Positions 1-7,989 of a stretch of 64,000 bases of DNA are shown here, piece after piece (the first letter of the stretch is position 1; each line of letters starts with the position of its first letter). The notes under the pieces are model-generated. The model made no database searches and was not told the DNA's origin. It saw nothing but the letters and a program-made list of their open reading frames with translations. Made by a program: the position numbers and the translations under genes. The stretch is from Acidobacteriota bacterium (GTDB taxonomy: Bacteria; Acidobacteriota; UBA4820; DSQY01): assembly GCA_021787565.1 (NCBI GenBank), contig JAJYLT010000002.1, positions 108,635-172,634 on the forward strand, read 5' to 3'.

Positions 1-696
1 CAGGCGGTGCGAGCCCCCTGGCGCGTGGCGGCGGCGGCCCTGGCCCTGGAGGATCCCGACCTGCTCGCCGCGGATCTTCCTATGATGCACCTGGTGCCGC
101 GAGCGTTCGCGGCCCAGTTGGGTAGCCTGGCGAAAGGCCCATGGCCCATGGCCTGCGGCGCGGGCAGGCTGTTCGAGGCGGCCGGAGCCCTCCTCGGCCT
201 CGCGGTCGAGAACGAATGGGAGGGGGAGGCCGCCGTCCGATTGGAGACCCTCGCGGCTCAGCACGAAGGTCCGGCGCCGTTCTGGAACGAGGTCGAGTTG
301 AAGCCACGGGGAGAAGGCATGATCCTGCCCTTCGGCGCTCTGCTGGCCGCCGCTGCCCGCCGCCTCCAGGGCGGCGCGGAGCCGGCCGCGGTGGCCGCCG
401 GCTTTCACGAGACCTTCTGCCGCCTCGCCGCCCGCTGCGCTCCGACCACTTGGCTCGCGGGACGGCCCAGCGTCGTGGCGCTGGGGGGTGGATGTCTGGT
501 GAACCGACTCCTCCTCAGCGGCCTCAAGGGCGCCCTCGCTGAAGACGGGGCCACGGTAGTCATCGCCCATCGGCTTCCCCCGGGCGACGGTGGACTCTCT
601 TACGGCCAGGTGGTTCTGGCCTGCTCGCTCGCGCCTGGACTCTCCGGATGGGAACTCAGTTCCTCTTGTATTCCTCGGTCGCCGGGCCGAAGATGA
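1..696 (+). CDS. hypF: HypF carbamoyltransferase, C-terminal part (5' end outside window)
   Basis: This is the C-terminal 231 residues of HypF, which makes the carbamoyl/cyano precursor for the [NiFe]-hydrogenase CN ligands and passes it to HypE. The reading frame is open from base 1, so the gene begins before the window. The fragment carries the YrdC/Kae1-like C-terminal signatures ALGGGCLVNRLLL (about residue 160) and LPPGDGGLSYGQ near the end, which bind nucleotide and metal in this family. It is the first gene of a hypF-C-D-E-A-B run on the same strand, which supports the call. The upstream acylphosphatase and zinc-finger domains cannot be seen. Confidence 0.9.
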   Translation, partial: QAVRAPWRVAAAALALEDPDLLAADLPMMHLVPRAFAAQLGSLAKGPWPMACGAGRLFEAAGALLGLAVENEWEGEAAVRLETLAAQHEGPAPFWNEVELKPRGEGMILPFGALLAAAARRLQGGAEPAAVAAGFHETFCRLAARCAPTTWLAGRPSVVALGGGCLVNRLLLSGLKGALAEDGATVVIAHRLPPGDGGLSYGQVVLACSLAPGLSGWELSSSCIPRSPGRR

Positions 697-769
697 ACAG
701 GTCTCCAGCTGGTCGCGCTTCGGTGAGGATCGCGTTTTCTTCTGCCGTGCATCTTCAAGGAGTCCGGGC

Positions 770-997
770 ATGTGCTTGGCCATCCCCATGGAACTCAAGG
801 AGCGCGACGAGTACGAAGCCATCGTGGAGCTGGGAGGGGTGCAGCGCAGGGTCTCCCTCCTGCTTTTTCCGGAAGCCGCCGTGGGTGACCATCTGCTCAT
901 TCACGCGGGCTTTGCCATCGGCCGAGTGGATGCCGAAGAGGCCCGCCTGACCATCGAGGGGCTGGAACGGATCGCAGCCCAAGCGCGGCCCTCATGA
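770..997 (+). CDS. hypC: HypC hydrogenase maturation chaperone
   Basis: 75-residue HypC/HybG-family chaperone that, with HypD, assembles the Fe(CN)2CO group and delivers it to the hydrogenase large subunit. The ATG at 770 is chosen because the protein then begins MCLAIPM. The Cys directly after Met is the essential residue of the family. A longer frame starts upstream but would bury this motif. The length is normal for HypC. Its stop overlaps the hypD start as ATGA at 994-997, so the two are probably translationally coupled. Confidence 0.93.
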   Translation: MCLAIPMELKERDEYEAIVELGGVQRRVSLLLFPEAAVGDHLLIHAGFAIGRVDAEEARLTIEGLERIAAQARPS

Positions 998-2103
998 TCT
1001 CCCAAGAGCCATTCCGCGACCCCCGCCTTCTCGACTCGCTCTTCCAGGCCATTCGGAGCGAGGCGGAGCTCGCCGGGCGCCGATTCAGCTTCATGGAGGT
1101 GTGCGGCACCCACACCCACGCCATCGCCGAGGCGGGGCTGAGGCGGCGGCTCGGTCCGCAAGTCCGCCTGATCTCGGGCCCTGGGTGTCCCGTCTGCGTG
1201 ACGCCCGTGGAGTACTTGGACCGCGCGATCGCGCTGGGCCGCCTCCCGGGCGTCCGCCTGGCCACCTTCGGGGACCTGTTCCGCGTGCCTTCCAGTCGAG
1301 GCAGCCTCGAGACCGAAGCGGCCGAGGGGCTCCGCGTGGAGGTCGTCTACTCCCCGCGGGATGCCCTCACCCTGGCCTCCGCCCACCCGGAGGAGCGGGT
1401 CGTGTTCCTGGCCGTGGGATTCGAGACCACCGCGCCGGCCATCGCCGCCACCCTGGCCGAGGCCGACCGCCTGAACGTCTGCAACTTTTACATCTGGAGC
1501 GGACACAAGGTCGTCCCTCCGCCGCTGCGGCTGCTGGCCTCGGATCCGGGGCTGGCCCTCGACGGCCTGCTTCTTCCCGGCCACGTGAGCGTGCTCACGG
1601 GCTGGGGGATCTTCGAATTCCTGGCCACCGACTTCGGCCTCCCCTCGGCGGTGGCCGGCTTCACCCCGGCCGACATCCTCCTGGGCGTGCTCGAGCTCGT
1701 GCGCCAACGCCGCAAGGGAGAGGCGCGCGTAACCAACCTTTATGGCAGGGCCGTTCGCAGGGAGGAGAACGCGGACGCCCGCCGCCTCATGGACCGCTAC
1801 TTCGCTCCCATCGATTCGGACTGGAGGGGCATGGGCGTGATTCCCGGCTCGGGCCTGGCGCTCCGTCCGGAATGGGCCGAGCGCGACGCGGGGCTCTGGC
1901 CCGTCACCGTGCCTGAACCGATCGAACCGGCGGGTTGCCGGTGCGGGGAGGTGCTCAAGGGCGCTATCTCGCCTCCTGAGTGTCCTCTCTTCGCCGCGGC
2001 GTGCGACCCGGATTCCCCCGTGGGGGCCTGCATGGTCTCCAGCGAAGGCACCTGCGCCGCTTGGTATCGCCACGAACGGTACCGCGGGGAGGCGGCGCCG
2101 TGA
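994..2103 (+). CDS. hypD: HypD Fe-S scaffold for Fe(CN)2CO assembly
   Basis: 369-residue HypD, the [4Fe-4S] protein on which HypC, HypE and HypF build the Fe(CN)2CO unit. Visible motifs are CGTHTHAIAEAG (about residue 37), GPGCPVC (about 63), GFETTAP and a Cys-rich C-terminal third with spaced cysteines (CRCGEVL, ECPLFAAAC, GTCAAW) that ligand the cluster. Length is typical. It overlaps hypC at its 5' end and hypE at its 3' end, so translation is probably coupled through the operon. Confidence 0.95.
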   Translation: MISQEPFRDPRLLDSLFQAIRSEAELAGRRFSFMEVCGTHTHAIAEAGLRRRLGPQVRLISGPGCPVCVTPVEYLDRAIALGRLPGVRLATFGDLFRVPSSRGSLETEAAEGLRVEVVYSPRDALTLASAHPEERVVFLAVGFETTAPAIAATLAEADRLNVCNFYIWSGHKVVPPPLRLLASDPGLALDGLLLPGHVSVLTGWGIFEFLATDFGLPSAVAGFTPADILLGVLELVRQRRKGEARVTNLYGRAVRREENADARRLMDRYFAPIDSDWRGMGVIPGSGLALRPEWAERDAGLWPVTVPEPIEPAGCRCGEVLKGAISPPECPLFAAACDPDSPVGACMVSSEGTCAAWYRHERYRGEAAP

Positions 2104-3119
2104 CTCTGCCCGACCGCATCCTCCTGGCCCACGGGGCCGGCGGGCGCAAGACCCGGGAACTCATCGAAGAGCTTCTCCTGCCTTCCCTGAGCAACGAGTT
2201 CCTGGCCACCCTTTCGGACGCAGCCGTCATGCCCCGCTTTCCGGAGGGCCGTCCCGCCCTCACCACGGACGGCTTCGTCGTGGATCCTCCCCTCTTTCCG
2301 GGCGGCGACCTGGGCTACCTTTCCGTCTGCGGCACGGTCAATGACCTGAGCGTGGCCGGCGCCGAACCCCTTTGGCTCACCTGGAGCCTCATCCTAGAAG
2401 AGGGGCTGGAGACATCGCTGCTCCGCACCTGCCTTGAAGGCGCGGTGCGGGCCGCGCGAGAGGCCGGGGTGCGCATCGTGGCCGGCGACACGAAGGTGGT
2501 GCCCAAGGGCAAGGGAGACCGGCTCTTCATCACCACGGCCGGACTGGGCGTTGTGCCGCCGGGGCGCGACCTGGGCGATCACCGCGTGCTACCCGGAGAC
2601 GTCATCCTGGCCACCGGACCACTGGGAGACCACGGAGCCACCATCATGGCCAGCCGCCACGGCATGAGCGGGGCCGCGCTCCGGTCGGACTGCGCCCCTC
2701 TGAACGGCCTCATCGCCGCCCTGCTGGCCTCGGGGGCCGAGGTCCACTCCCTCCACGATCCTACAAGAGGAGGCGCCCTCGTCACCTGCCACGAGGTCTG
2801 TGCCCGCACGGGACTGAGGATGGTCCTGGACGAGGCCCAGCTCCCCGTTCGGGCGGAGGTGGCGGCCCTCTGCGAACTGCTCGGGCTCGCCCCCGTGGCG
2901 ATGCCGTGTGAGGGACGGGCCCTGATCTGGTTGAAGGAATCGGACGCGCCCCGCGCCATCGAAGCGCTCCGCAGCCACCCGCTGGGACGATGGGCGTGCG
3001 CCATCGGGAGGGCCGAGGCCCCGAGGAAGGACCGGTCTCCCGTGGCCATGAGGACGCCCACGGGAGAGGAGCGGCCGCTCGATCTGCGAGCGGGCGCCGA
3101 TCTGCCGAGAATCTGCTGA
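2100..3119 (+). CDS. hypE: HypE carbamoyl-phosphate dehydratase
   Basis: 339-residue HypE, which dehydrates the thiocarbamate on its C-terminal cysteine to thiocyanate, giving the CN ligand. The protein ends in PRIC, the invariant C-terminal Cys-containing tail. The N-terminal HGAGGRKT and the HDPTRGG motif of the PurM/AIRS ATP-binding fold are present. The GTG at 2100 overlaps the hypD stop and gives the family-typical N-terminus. An in-frame upstream ATG would extend deep into hypD and was not used. Confidence 0.94.
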   Translation: MTLPDRILLAHGAGGRKTRELIEELLLPSLSNEFLATLSDAAVMPRFPEGRPALTTDGFVVDPPLFPGGDLGYLSVCGTVNDLSVAGAEPLWLTWSLILEEGLETSLLRTCLEGAVRAAREAGVRIVAGDTKVVPKGKGDRLFITTAGLGVVPPGRDLGDHRVLPGDVILATGPLGDHGATIMASRHGMSGAALRSDCAPLNGLIAALLASGAEVHSLHDPTRGGALVTCHEVCARTGLRMVLDEAQLPVRAEVAALCELLGLAPVAMPCEGRALIWLKESDAPRAIEALRSHPLGRWACAIGRAEAPRKDRSPVAMRTPTGEERPLDLRAGADLPRIC

Positions 3120-3153
3120 GAGGGGCGCCGCGTTGCCCCCGCCGGGGAGGGAC

Positions 3154-3525
3154 ATGCACGAGTGGAGCCTGGCCTGCGAGTTGGTGCGTGAGGCCGAGAT
3201 CGAGGCCCGCCGCCGGAGCGCGCTGAGAGTCCATGCCGTCAAGGCCTCGGTGGGGGTGCTGACGGGGGTCGTCCCCGAGCTCCTCCAGCGGGCCTACGAG
3301 ATGGCCCGGCAGGGCACCTGCCTGGAGGAGGCACCCTTGGAGATCGAGGTGGAGGCGGTCCGCGCTCGGTGCCCCCAGTGCGGACGGGAGGTCACCCTGC
3401 ACTCCCCTGCCCTGGTCTGCCCGGACTGTTCCAGCCTGGGGTTGGAAATTCTCGGGGGCGACGGGATCTTCCTCGCGAGCCTGGAGCTCGAGGTCGCCGA
3501 AGCGGCGGGAGGGAATCATGTGTGA
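3154..3525 (+). CDS. hypA: HypA nickel-insertion protein
   Basis: 123-residue HypA, the Ni-binding metallochaperone that works with HypB to insert nickel. The ATG at 3154 is preceded by a GGGGAGG ribosome-binding site and yields the N-terminus MHEWSLA, in which His2 and Glu3 are the conserved Ni ligands. The zinc site is formed by CPQC (about residue 74) and CPDC (about 91). Length is slightly above the usual 113-118 residues because of a C-terminal tail that overlaps the hypB start by 8 bases. Confidence 0.94.
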   Translation: MHEWSLACELVREAEIEARRRSALRVHAVKASVGVLTGVVPELLQRAYEMARQGTCLEEAPLEIEVEAVRARCPQCGREVTLHSPALVCPDCSSLGLEILGGDGIFLASLELEVAEAAGGNHV

Positions 3526-4261
3526 CACCTGCGGATGCGGGCTTCCCGAGGAGGCCAAGAATCACGCCCATGAACACGATCATGATCCGGGACACACGCA
3601 TCGCGAAGAGGCGGTGCTCTACCGCAACCTCCTGGCCGCCAACGAGGCCCAGGCGCGCGAAAACCGCGAGCACCTCATGGAACACGGCGTGCTGGCCGTC
3701 AACCTCATGTCCTCTCCCGGGGCGGGGAAGACCAGCCTCATCGAGGCCGTGGTCGATTCCCTGTCGGGAAAGCTCAGGGTGGGGGTCATTGAGGGGGACC
3801 TCGCCACTGACCGCGACGCCGAGCGCATAAGGGCCCTTGGGCTCCCCGTCTGGCAGATCACCACGGGCTCCACGTGCCACCTCGATGCCGCCATGGTCCA
3901 CGAGGCGCTCCACCGCCTGCCGCTCGATTCCATCGACCTGCTCTTCGTGGAGAACGTGGGCAACCTCGTGTGCCCGGGCCTCTACGACCTTGGCTGTCAC
4001 CTGAATGGGGTCCTCCTGTCGGTGACCGAGGGCGACGACAAGGTGGCCAAGTACCCGGTAATCTTCAGGTACGCCCAGTTCTTCTGCATCACCAAATCCG
4101 ACCTCCTTCCCTACGTCTCCTTTGATTCCTCCAAGCCCCAGCGCGAGGCGCGGATTCTCAAGGGAGACCTCAAGACCTTCTCGCTCTCCGCCAAGGGCGG
4201 CGAGGGGGTGGAGGCCTTTCTGAGCTACCTGTTGGCCGAACGGCACGCGCTCTCATCGTGA
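3518..4261 (+). CDS. hypB: HypB nickel-delivery GTPase
   Basis: 247-residue HypB, the GTPase that drives nickel transfer to the hydrogenase large subunit. Three features identify it. The N-terminal CxxCGC site (residues 2-7) binds nickel with high affinity. A histidine-rich stretch at about 17-30 is probably for nickel storage or buffering. The P-loop SSPGAGKTS is at about residue 66. The gene overlaps hypA and ends the hyp cluster. The spacer that follows contains a promoter for the structural genes. Confidence 0.95.
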   Translation: MCDTCGCGLPEEAKNHAHEHDHDPGHTHREEAVLYRNLLAANEAQARENREHLMEHGVLAVNLMSSPGAGKTSLIEAVVDSLSGKLRVGVIEGDLATDRDAERIRALGLPVWQITTGSTCHLDAAMVHEALHRLPLDSIDLLFVENVGNLVCPGLYDLGCHLNGVLLSVTEGDDKVAKYPVIFRYAQFFCITKSDLLPYVSFDSSKPQREARILKGDLKTFSLSAKGGEGVEAFLSYLLAERHALSS

Positions 4262-4414
4262 GGCCGGCGCCGCGCCGAAATCGAATGCTTGTGGGGTCCG
4301 CGGCCCCCGTGCGGGATATTGTAACAATGAGAAACGATGGGGGCATCTAGACAGGCGCAGGATGACCCGATTGTTATCCGGAAAGAGTGAGTATTTACAA
4401 ATTACTAAGGCCGA

Positions 4415-4443
4415 TTGACAAGGGAAGCTCGGGAACCTACATT
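4415..4443 (+). promoter_or_regulatory. Sigma70-type promoter for the hydrogenase structural operon
   Basis: TTGACA (4415-4420) and TACATT (4438-4443) are separated by exactly 17 bases in the only sizeable AT-richer spacer of the hydrogenase region. Transcription would start near 4450, giving a leader of about 60 bases before the small-subunit ATG at 4509. This implies that the structural genes can be transcribed separately from hypF-B. Confidence 0.7.
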
Positions 4444-4508
4444 AGCGACAGATTCTCATCCTTGGGGGGAACATCTTGAGCCGTTATCGGTCTTTTAAGG
4501 AGGTGGCC

Positions 4509-5678
4509 ATGGGTAAGGCCAGGGGGTTTCCCATATCGCGCGGCAGTGTAACTGACGAGAAAACGAGCGGCGTGGGCCGGCGGGATTTTCTGAAGGTGTG
4601 CACCATGGCCGCCGCCGCCGTGGGCCTTTCCGCTTCGACGGGAAGGGCCTGGGCCGAGGCGGCGGCGAAAGGGTTGAAACCCTCCGTCATCTGGCTCCAC
4701 TTCCAGGAGTGCACCGGCTGCACCGAATCCCTCCTGAGAACCAGCCACCCGGCCGTGGCTGAGCTGATCCTCGACCTCATCTCACTGGACTATCACGAGA
4801 CCCTCTTCGCCGCGGCCGGGCACCAGGCAGAGGACGCGCTGAAGACCGCCATGGAGAAGGGCGCGGGCAAGTACATCTGCGTGGTGGAGGGCGGCATTCC
4901 CACCAAGGACGGCGGCATCTACTGCCAGATCGCCGGGCGCACGGCGCTGGATATGTTGAAGGAGGTCGCGGACAAGGCCGGCGCTATCATCGCCATCGGC
5001 TCCTGCGCCTCCTGGGGCGGCATCCAGGCGGCCGATCCCAATCCCACGGGCGCCAAGGGCGCGCCGCAGATCCTCGAAGGCAAGACCGTGGTGTCGATTC
5101 CCGGCTGCCCTCCCAACCCTTACAACTTTCTCGGTGCGGTTCTCCAACTCGCGACCTTTGGAACGCTTCCGGCCCTCGATGAGAAGGGGCGACCGAAATT
5201 CCCGTACGGGCGGACCATCCATGAGAGTTGCCCCCGCCGCGCGCAGTTCGACGCTGGCCACTTCGCCCACCAGTACGGCGACGACGCTCACCGCAATGGC
5301 GCATGTCTCTTCTCCCTGGGGTGCAAGGGGCCCTACACGCATGCTCCGTGCGCCACCATCGACTTTGGCGAGGTGCCTGGCGCGTGGCCGATCGGAATCG
5401 GCCATCCTTGCATCGGCTGCACCGAAGCGAAGTTGCTGTGGCGGGTATCGGCCTATCAGACGATCGAACCGCCACCGACGCTGCGGCCGGTGCTCGAAAG
5501 TAGTCAGGCCGAGGCTAGAGAGGCTGGAACGAGTGGCGGTCTCAACCGGGCCGTGGTCGGAGCGGTCGGGGTGGTCGGCGGCGCGCTGGTGACTGCGGGC
5601 GTGATGGCGGCGCGGAAAGGGGGGGGACAGGAACCGCCAGATCCTGCGCCACACGGTTCCAGCCCCACCGCCGACTGA
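4509..5678 (+). CDS. [NiFe] hydrogenase small subunit, Tat-exported
   Basis: 389-residue small subunit of a group 1 uptake hydrogenase. It carries the Fe-S relay that takes electrons from the NiFe site. A twin-arginine signal (GRRDFLK) lies at about residues 28-34, followed by an Ala-rich hydrophobic segment. Cluster ligands are visible in ECTGCTESLL, GSCASWGG, PGCPPNP, HESCPRR, CLFSLGC and HPCIGCTE. A hydrophobic helix near residues 345-368 is the usual C-terminal membrane anchor. The ATG at 4509 is chosen because AAGGAGG sits just upstream. A TTG at 4476 is a weaker alternative. The folded heterodimer is presumably exported together. Confidence 0.93.
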   Translation: MGKARGFPISRGSVTDEKTSGVGRRDFLKVCTMAAAAVGLSASTGRAWAEAAAKGLKPSVIWLHFQECTGCTESLLRTSHPAVAELILDLISLDYHETLFAAAGHQAEDALKTAMEKGAGKYICVVEGGIPTKDGGIYCQIAGRTALDMLKEVADKAGAIIAIGSCASWGGIQAADPNPTGAKGAPQILEGKTVVSIPGCPPNPYNFLGAVLQLATFGTLPALDEKGRPKFPYGRTIHESCPRRAQFDAGHFAHQYGDDAHRNGACLFSLGCKGPYTHAPCATIDFGEVPGAWPIGIGHPCIGCTEAKLLWRVSAYQTIEPPPTLRPVLESSQAEAREAGTSGGLNRAVVGAVGVVGGALVTAGVMAARKGGGQEPPDPAPHGSSPTAD

Positions 5679-5709
5679 GGTGGGAGCGCTTCGAGCAAGG
5701 AGACAGAAG

Positions 5710-6582
5710 ATGTCCAGAAACGGACTCAGCCGCAGGACCTTTCTGGCCACACTCGGTGTAGCGGGCGCATCCGCCGCCCTCTCGACCATCACGAAGGCAA
5801 AGACGGGGAGTAGCCGGCCAGAGTTTCGAGGCATGCTCGTCGACACGACTCGGTGCATCGGGTGCCGCGACTGCGAGGTGGCCTGTGCCAAGGCGAAAGG
5901 GCTACCCATGCCGCAGCTCGGCATGGCAGAGCTCGACACCGTTCGCCAGACCGGCACCACCCAACTGACCGTCGTCAACCGTTTCAATACCCGCAACGGG
6001 TTCGCGTTCGCAAAGAGACAGTGCATGCACTGTGACGAACCGGCCTGTACCTCGATCTGCCTCACCAAGGCGATGCTCAAGACCCCCGAAGGGCCAGTCA
6101 TCTGGCGAGGCGAGAAGTGCATGGGCTGCCGTGGGTGCATGATCTCGTGCCCCTTCGACATCCCGAAGTTCGAGTACCACAGCGCCAACCCCAAGGTCGT
6201 CAAGTGCGACATGTGCTTCGACCGTCAGAAGCAGGGCAAGCGGCCGGCGTGCGTCGAGGCCTGCCCAGCTGGGAGCCTCACCTTCGGCACCCGGCGCGAG
6301 CTGCTCGAAGAGGGACGGCGGCGCATCGCCACCAAGCCTGATGCCTATGTTCACCACCTCTATGGCGAGAACGAGGCGGGAGGCACCGGTGTGCTCTACC
6401 TGTCGGCCTCTCCCTTCAAGACCATCGGTATGAACACGAGCGTCGACCGAGAGGCCTATCCCGAGCTCACCGTGCCGTTCCTGTCGTCAGTGCCGCTCAT
6501 CCTCACCCTCTTCCCCGTCTTTATGCTGGCGGCAAGCAGGGCCCGAGGCGGGGACCACCACAACGGCGAGGTGCCACGATGA
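5710..6582 (+). CDS. HybA-like periplasmic 4Fe-4S ferredoxin subunit
   Basis: 290-residue ferredoxin-type electron carrier linking the hydrogenase to the membrane quinone-reactive subunit. It has its own Tat signal (LSRRTFLAT at about residue 6). Four cysteine clusters follow: CIGCRDCEVAC, CMHCDEPAC, CMGCRGCMISC, and CDMC with a downstream CVEAC. A hydrophobic C-terminal segment (about 254-280) is a likely membrane anchor, as in HybA. The ATG at 5710 has an AAGGAGA site upstream. The gene overlaps the next one by ATGA. Related DmsB/NrfC/HybA proteins share the fold, and the context fixes the role. Confidence 0.9.
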   Translation: MSRNGLSRRTFLATLGVAGASAALSTITKAKTGSSRPEFRGMLVDTTRCIGCRDCEVACAKAKGLPMPQLGMAELDTVRQTGTTQLTVVNRFNTRNGFAFAKRQCMHCDEPACTSICLTKAMLKTPEGPVIWRGEKCMGCRGCMISCPFDIPKFEYHSANPKVVKCDMCFDRQKQGKRPACVEACPAGSLTFGTRRELLEEGRRRIATKPDAYVHHLYGENEAGGTGVLYLSASPFKTIGMNTSVDREAYPELTVPFLSSVPLILTLFPVFMLAASRARGGDHHNGEVPR

Positions 6583-7826
6583 ATGGCGACACTCAATCCA
6601 TCACAGCCCCCCATCCGACAGCCCGCGAGGTCTGGCACCACGTGCGCACCGAGCTCAGGCCCAAAGGCAGGCTCCTGACGTCCTTCAACGTCATCTCGGG
6701 GGCCGTCATCGCGGTGGGCATAGTGCTGGTGATTATCCGGTTCGCGTTCGGCTTGGGGTCGATTACCAACCTCTCGCAGGCCTTTCCGTGGGGGCTATGG
6801 ATCACCTTTGACGTGATCACCGGGGTCGCCTTTGCAGGGGGTGCCTACGTCCTCACCTTCATGGTCTACGTACTCGGAATCGACCGCTACAAGCCGATCC
6901 TACGGGCGACGATTCTCAACGCCTTCCTCGCCTACGTGTTCTACGCAGGAGCGGTGCTTCTCGATCTTGGCCGGCCGTGGCACATCGCAAACCCGATCAT
7001 CGGCAACTCCTTTGGCCTGAGCTCGGTTCTCTTCCTGGTTTCGTGGCACTTCGCGCTCTACATGCTGACCGCCCTCGTCGAGTTCTCACCTGCGATCGCC
7101 GAGTGGCTCGGCCTCCGACGCCTGCGCAAGCTGCTCGGTTCGCTGACCTTCGGCGCGGTCATCTTCGGCGTCACGCTCTCGACGCTGCACCAGTCCGGTC
7201 TCGGTGCCGTCTTCATGATGGCAAAGGACAAGATCTTCCCGCTTTGGTATTCGGAGTACATCCCAGTGCTCTTTTTCGTTTCGAGCATCTTCGCCGGTTT
7301 GTCGATGGTCGTGTTCGAAGGCACAATCAGCGAGCGGGTGTTCGACCACCTGATCACCTCGAAGTCTCGCTTGTCCCGCGCCGACATTCTCGTCGGGCTG
7401 GCGCGGATTTGCGCCGGTACCATGTTCGTCTATCTCTTTCTCGAGGTGCTGAGTCTGACCCACAGCCAGACTTGGCGCTATCTGTGGAGCAGCATGGGGC
7501 TCTGGTTCCTGGTGGAAGTAGTTGGCTTCGTAGCGGTGCCCTGCGTCTTTTATGTCGTCGCACTTCGCCAGCGCAACTTTCTCCTCATTCGGATCGCCGC
7601 GATCATGACCATGGTTGGCGTCGTCCTCAATCGGATGAACATCGCGATCTTCGCCTACCGCTGGGACGCTCCCCACCACTACATACCAAGCTGGATGGAG
7701 GTCGAGGTGACGCTGGCCATCGTCTTCGCCGAGATCTGGGCCTTCCGCTGGATCGTCAACCGGATGCCGGTCCTCTCCGATCCACCCCTCTGGGCTAGCG
7801 AGCAACCTAAACACGCGAGTACGTAG
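6579..7826 (+). CDS. HybB/NrfD-type integral membrane quinone-reducing subunit
   Basis: 415-residue polytopic membrane protein of the NrfD/PsrC family, expected to take electrons from the HybA-like subunit and reduce quinone. Roughly ten hydrophobic segments are visible, starting near residue 38. Features include FPWGLWITFDVITGVAFAGG in the second membrane segment and LSTLHQSGLGAVFM mid-protein, both typical of HybB. It starts inside the previous gene's stop (ATGA). The set of a Tat small subunit, HybA and HybB points to a Hyb-type respiratory uptake enzyme and not a cytochrome-b (HyaC) type. Confidence 0.9.
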   Translation: MNGDTQSITAPHPTAREVWHHVRTELRPKGRLLTSFNVISGAVIAVGIVLVIIRFAFGLGSITNLSQAFPWGLWITFDVITGVAFAGGAYVLTFMVYVLGIDRYKPILRATILNAFLAYVFYAGAVLLDLGRPWHIANPIIGNSFGLSSVLFLVSWHFALYMLTALVEFSPAIAEWLGLRRLRKLLGSLTFGAVIFGVTLSTLHQSGLGAVFMMAKDKIFPLWYSEYIPVLFFVSSIFAGLSMVVFEGTISERVFDHLITSKSRLSRADILVGLARICAGTMFVYLFLEVLSLTHSQTWRYLWSSMGLWFLVEVVGFVAVPCVFYVVALRQRNFLLIRIAAIMTMVGVVLNRMNIAIFAYRWDAPHHYIPSWMEVEVTLAIVFAEIWAFRWIVNRMPVLSDPPLWASEQPKHAST

Positions 7827-7835
7827 GAGACGCCG

Positions 7836-7985
7836 ATGGACCCCTATCACTACGTCGACATCTTCGCCACCAAGGGCGTTGAGTACCTGCTGATCATCGG
7901 ATTCTTGGTGGCCCTGCCCTTTGCGTGGCGTTTCTTGAACCGGCGTCGAGAGCATGGCCGAATGAATCATCAAACGAGAGGATGA
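7836..7985 (+). CDS. 49-residue single-pass membrane peptide in the hydrogenase operon
   Basis: A short frame with ATG at 7836 and a purine-rich GTAGGAGAC site just upstream. It fills the gap between the HybB-like gene and the large subunit, and its stop lies 4 bases before the next ATG. The peptide begins MDPYHYVDIFATKGVEYL. It then has one hydrophobic span (about residues 17-34) and a basic tail (FLNRRREHGR), so the C-terminus should face the cytoplasm. No family was recognised. Its position suggests an assembly factor or small accessory subunit of the membrane module; this is inference. Confidence 0.65.
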   Translation: MDPYHYVDIFATKGVEYLLIIGFLVALPFAWRFLNRRREHGRMNHQTRG

Positions 7986-7989
7986 GGCG

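Noticed and set aside
5400..7985. Suspected compositional shift suggesting transfer of the hybA/hybB-like segment
   Set aside because: Codon choice looks slightly different by eye, but no computation was possible and the operon is functionally coherent. A codon-adaptation scan would be needed.
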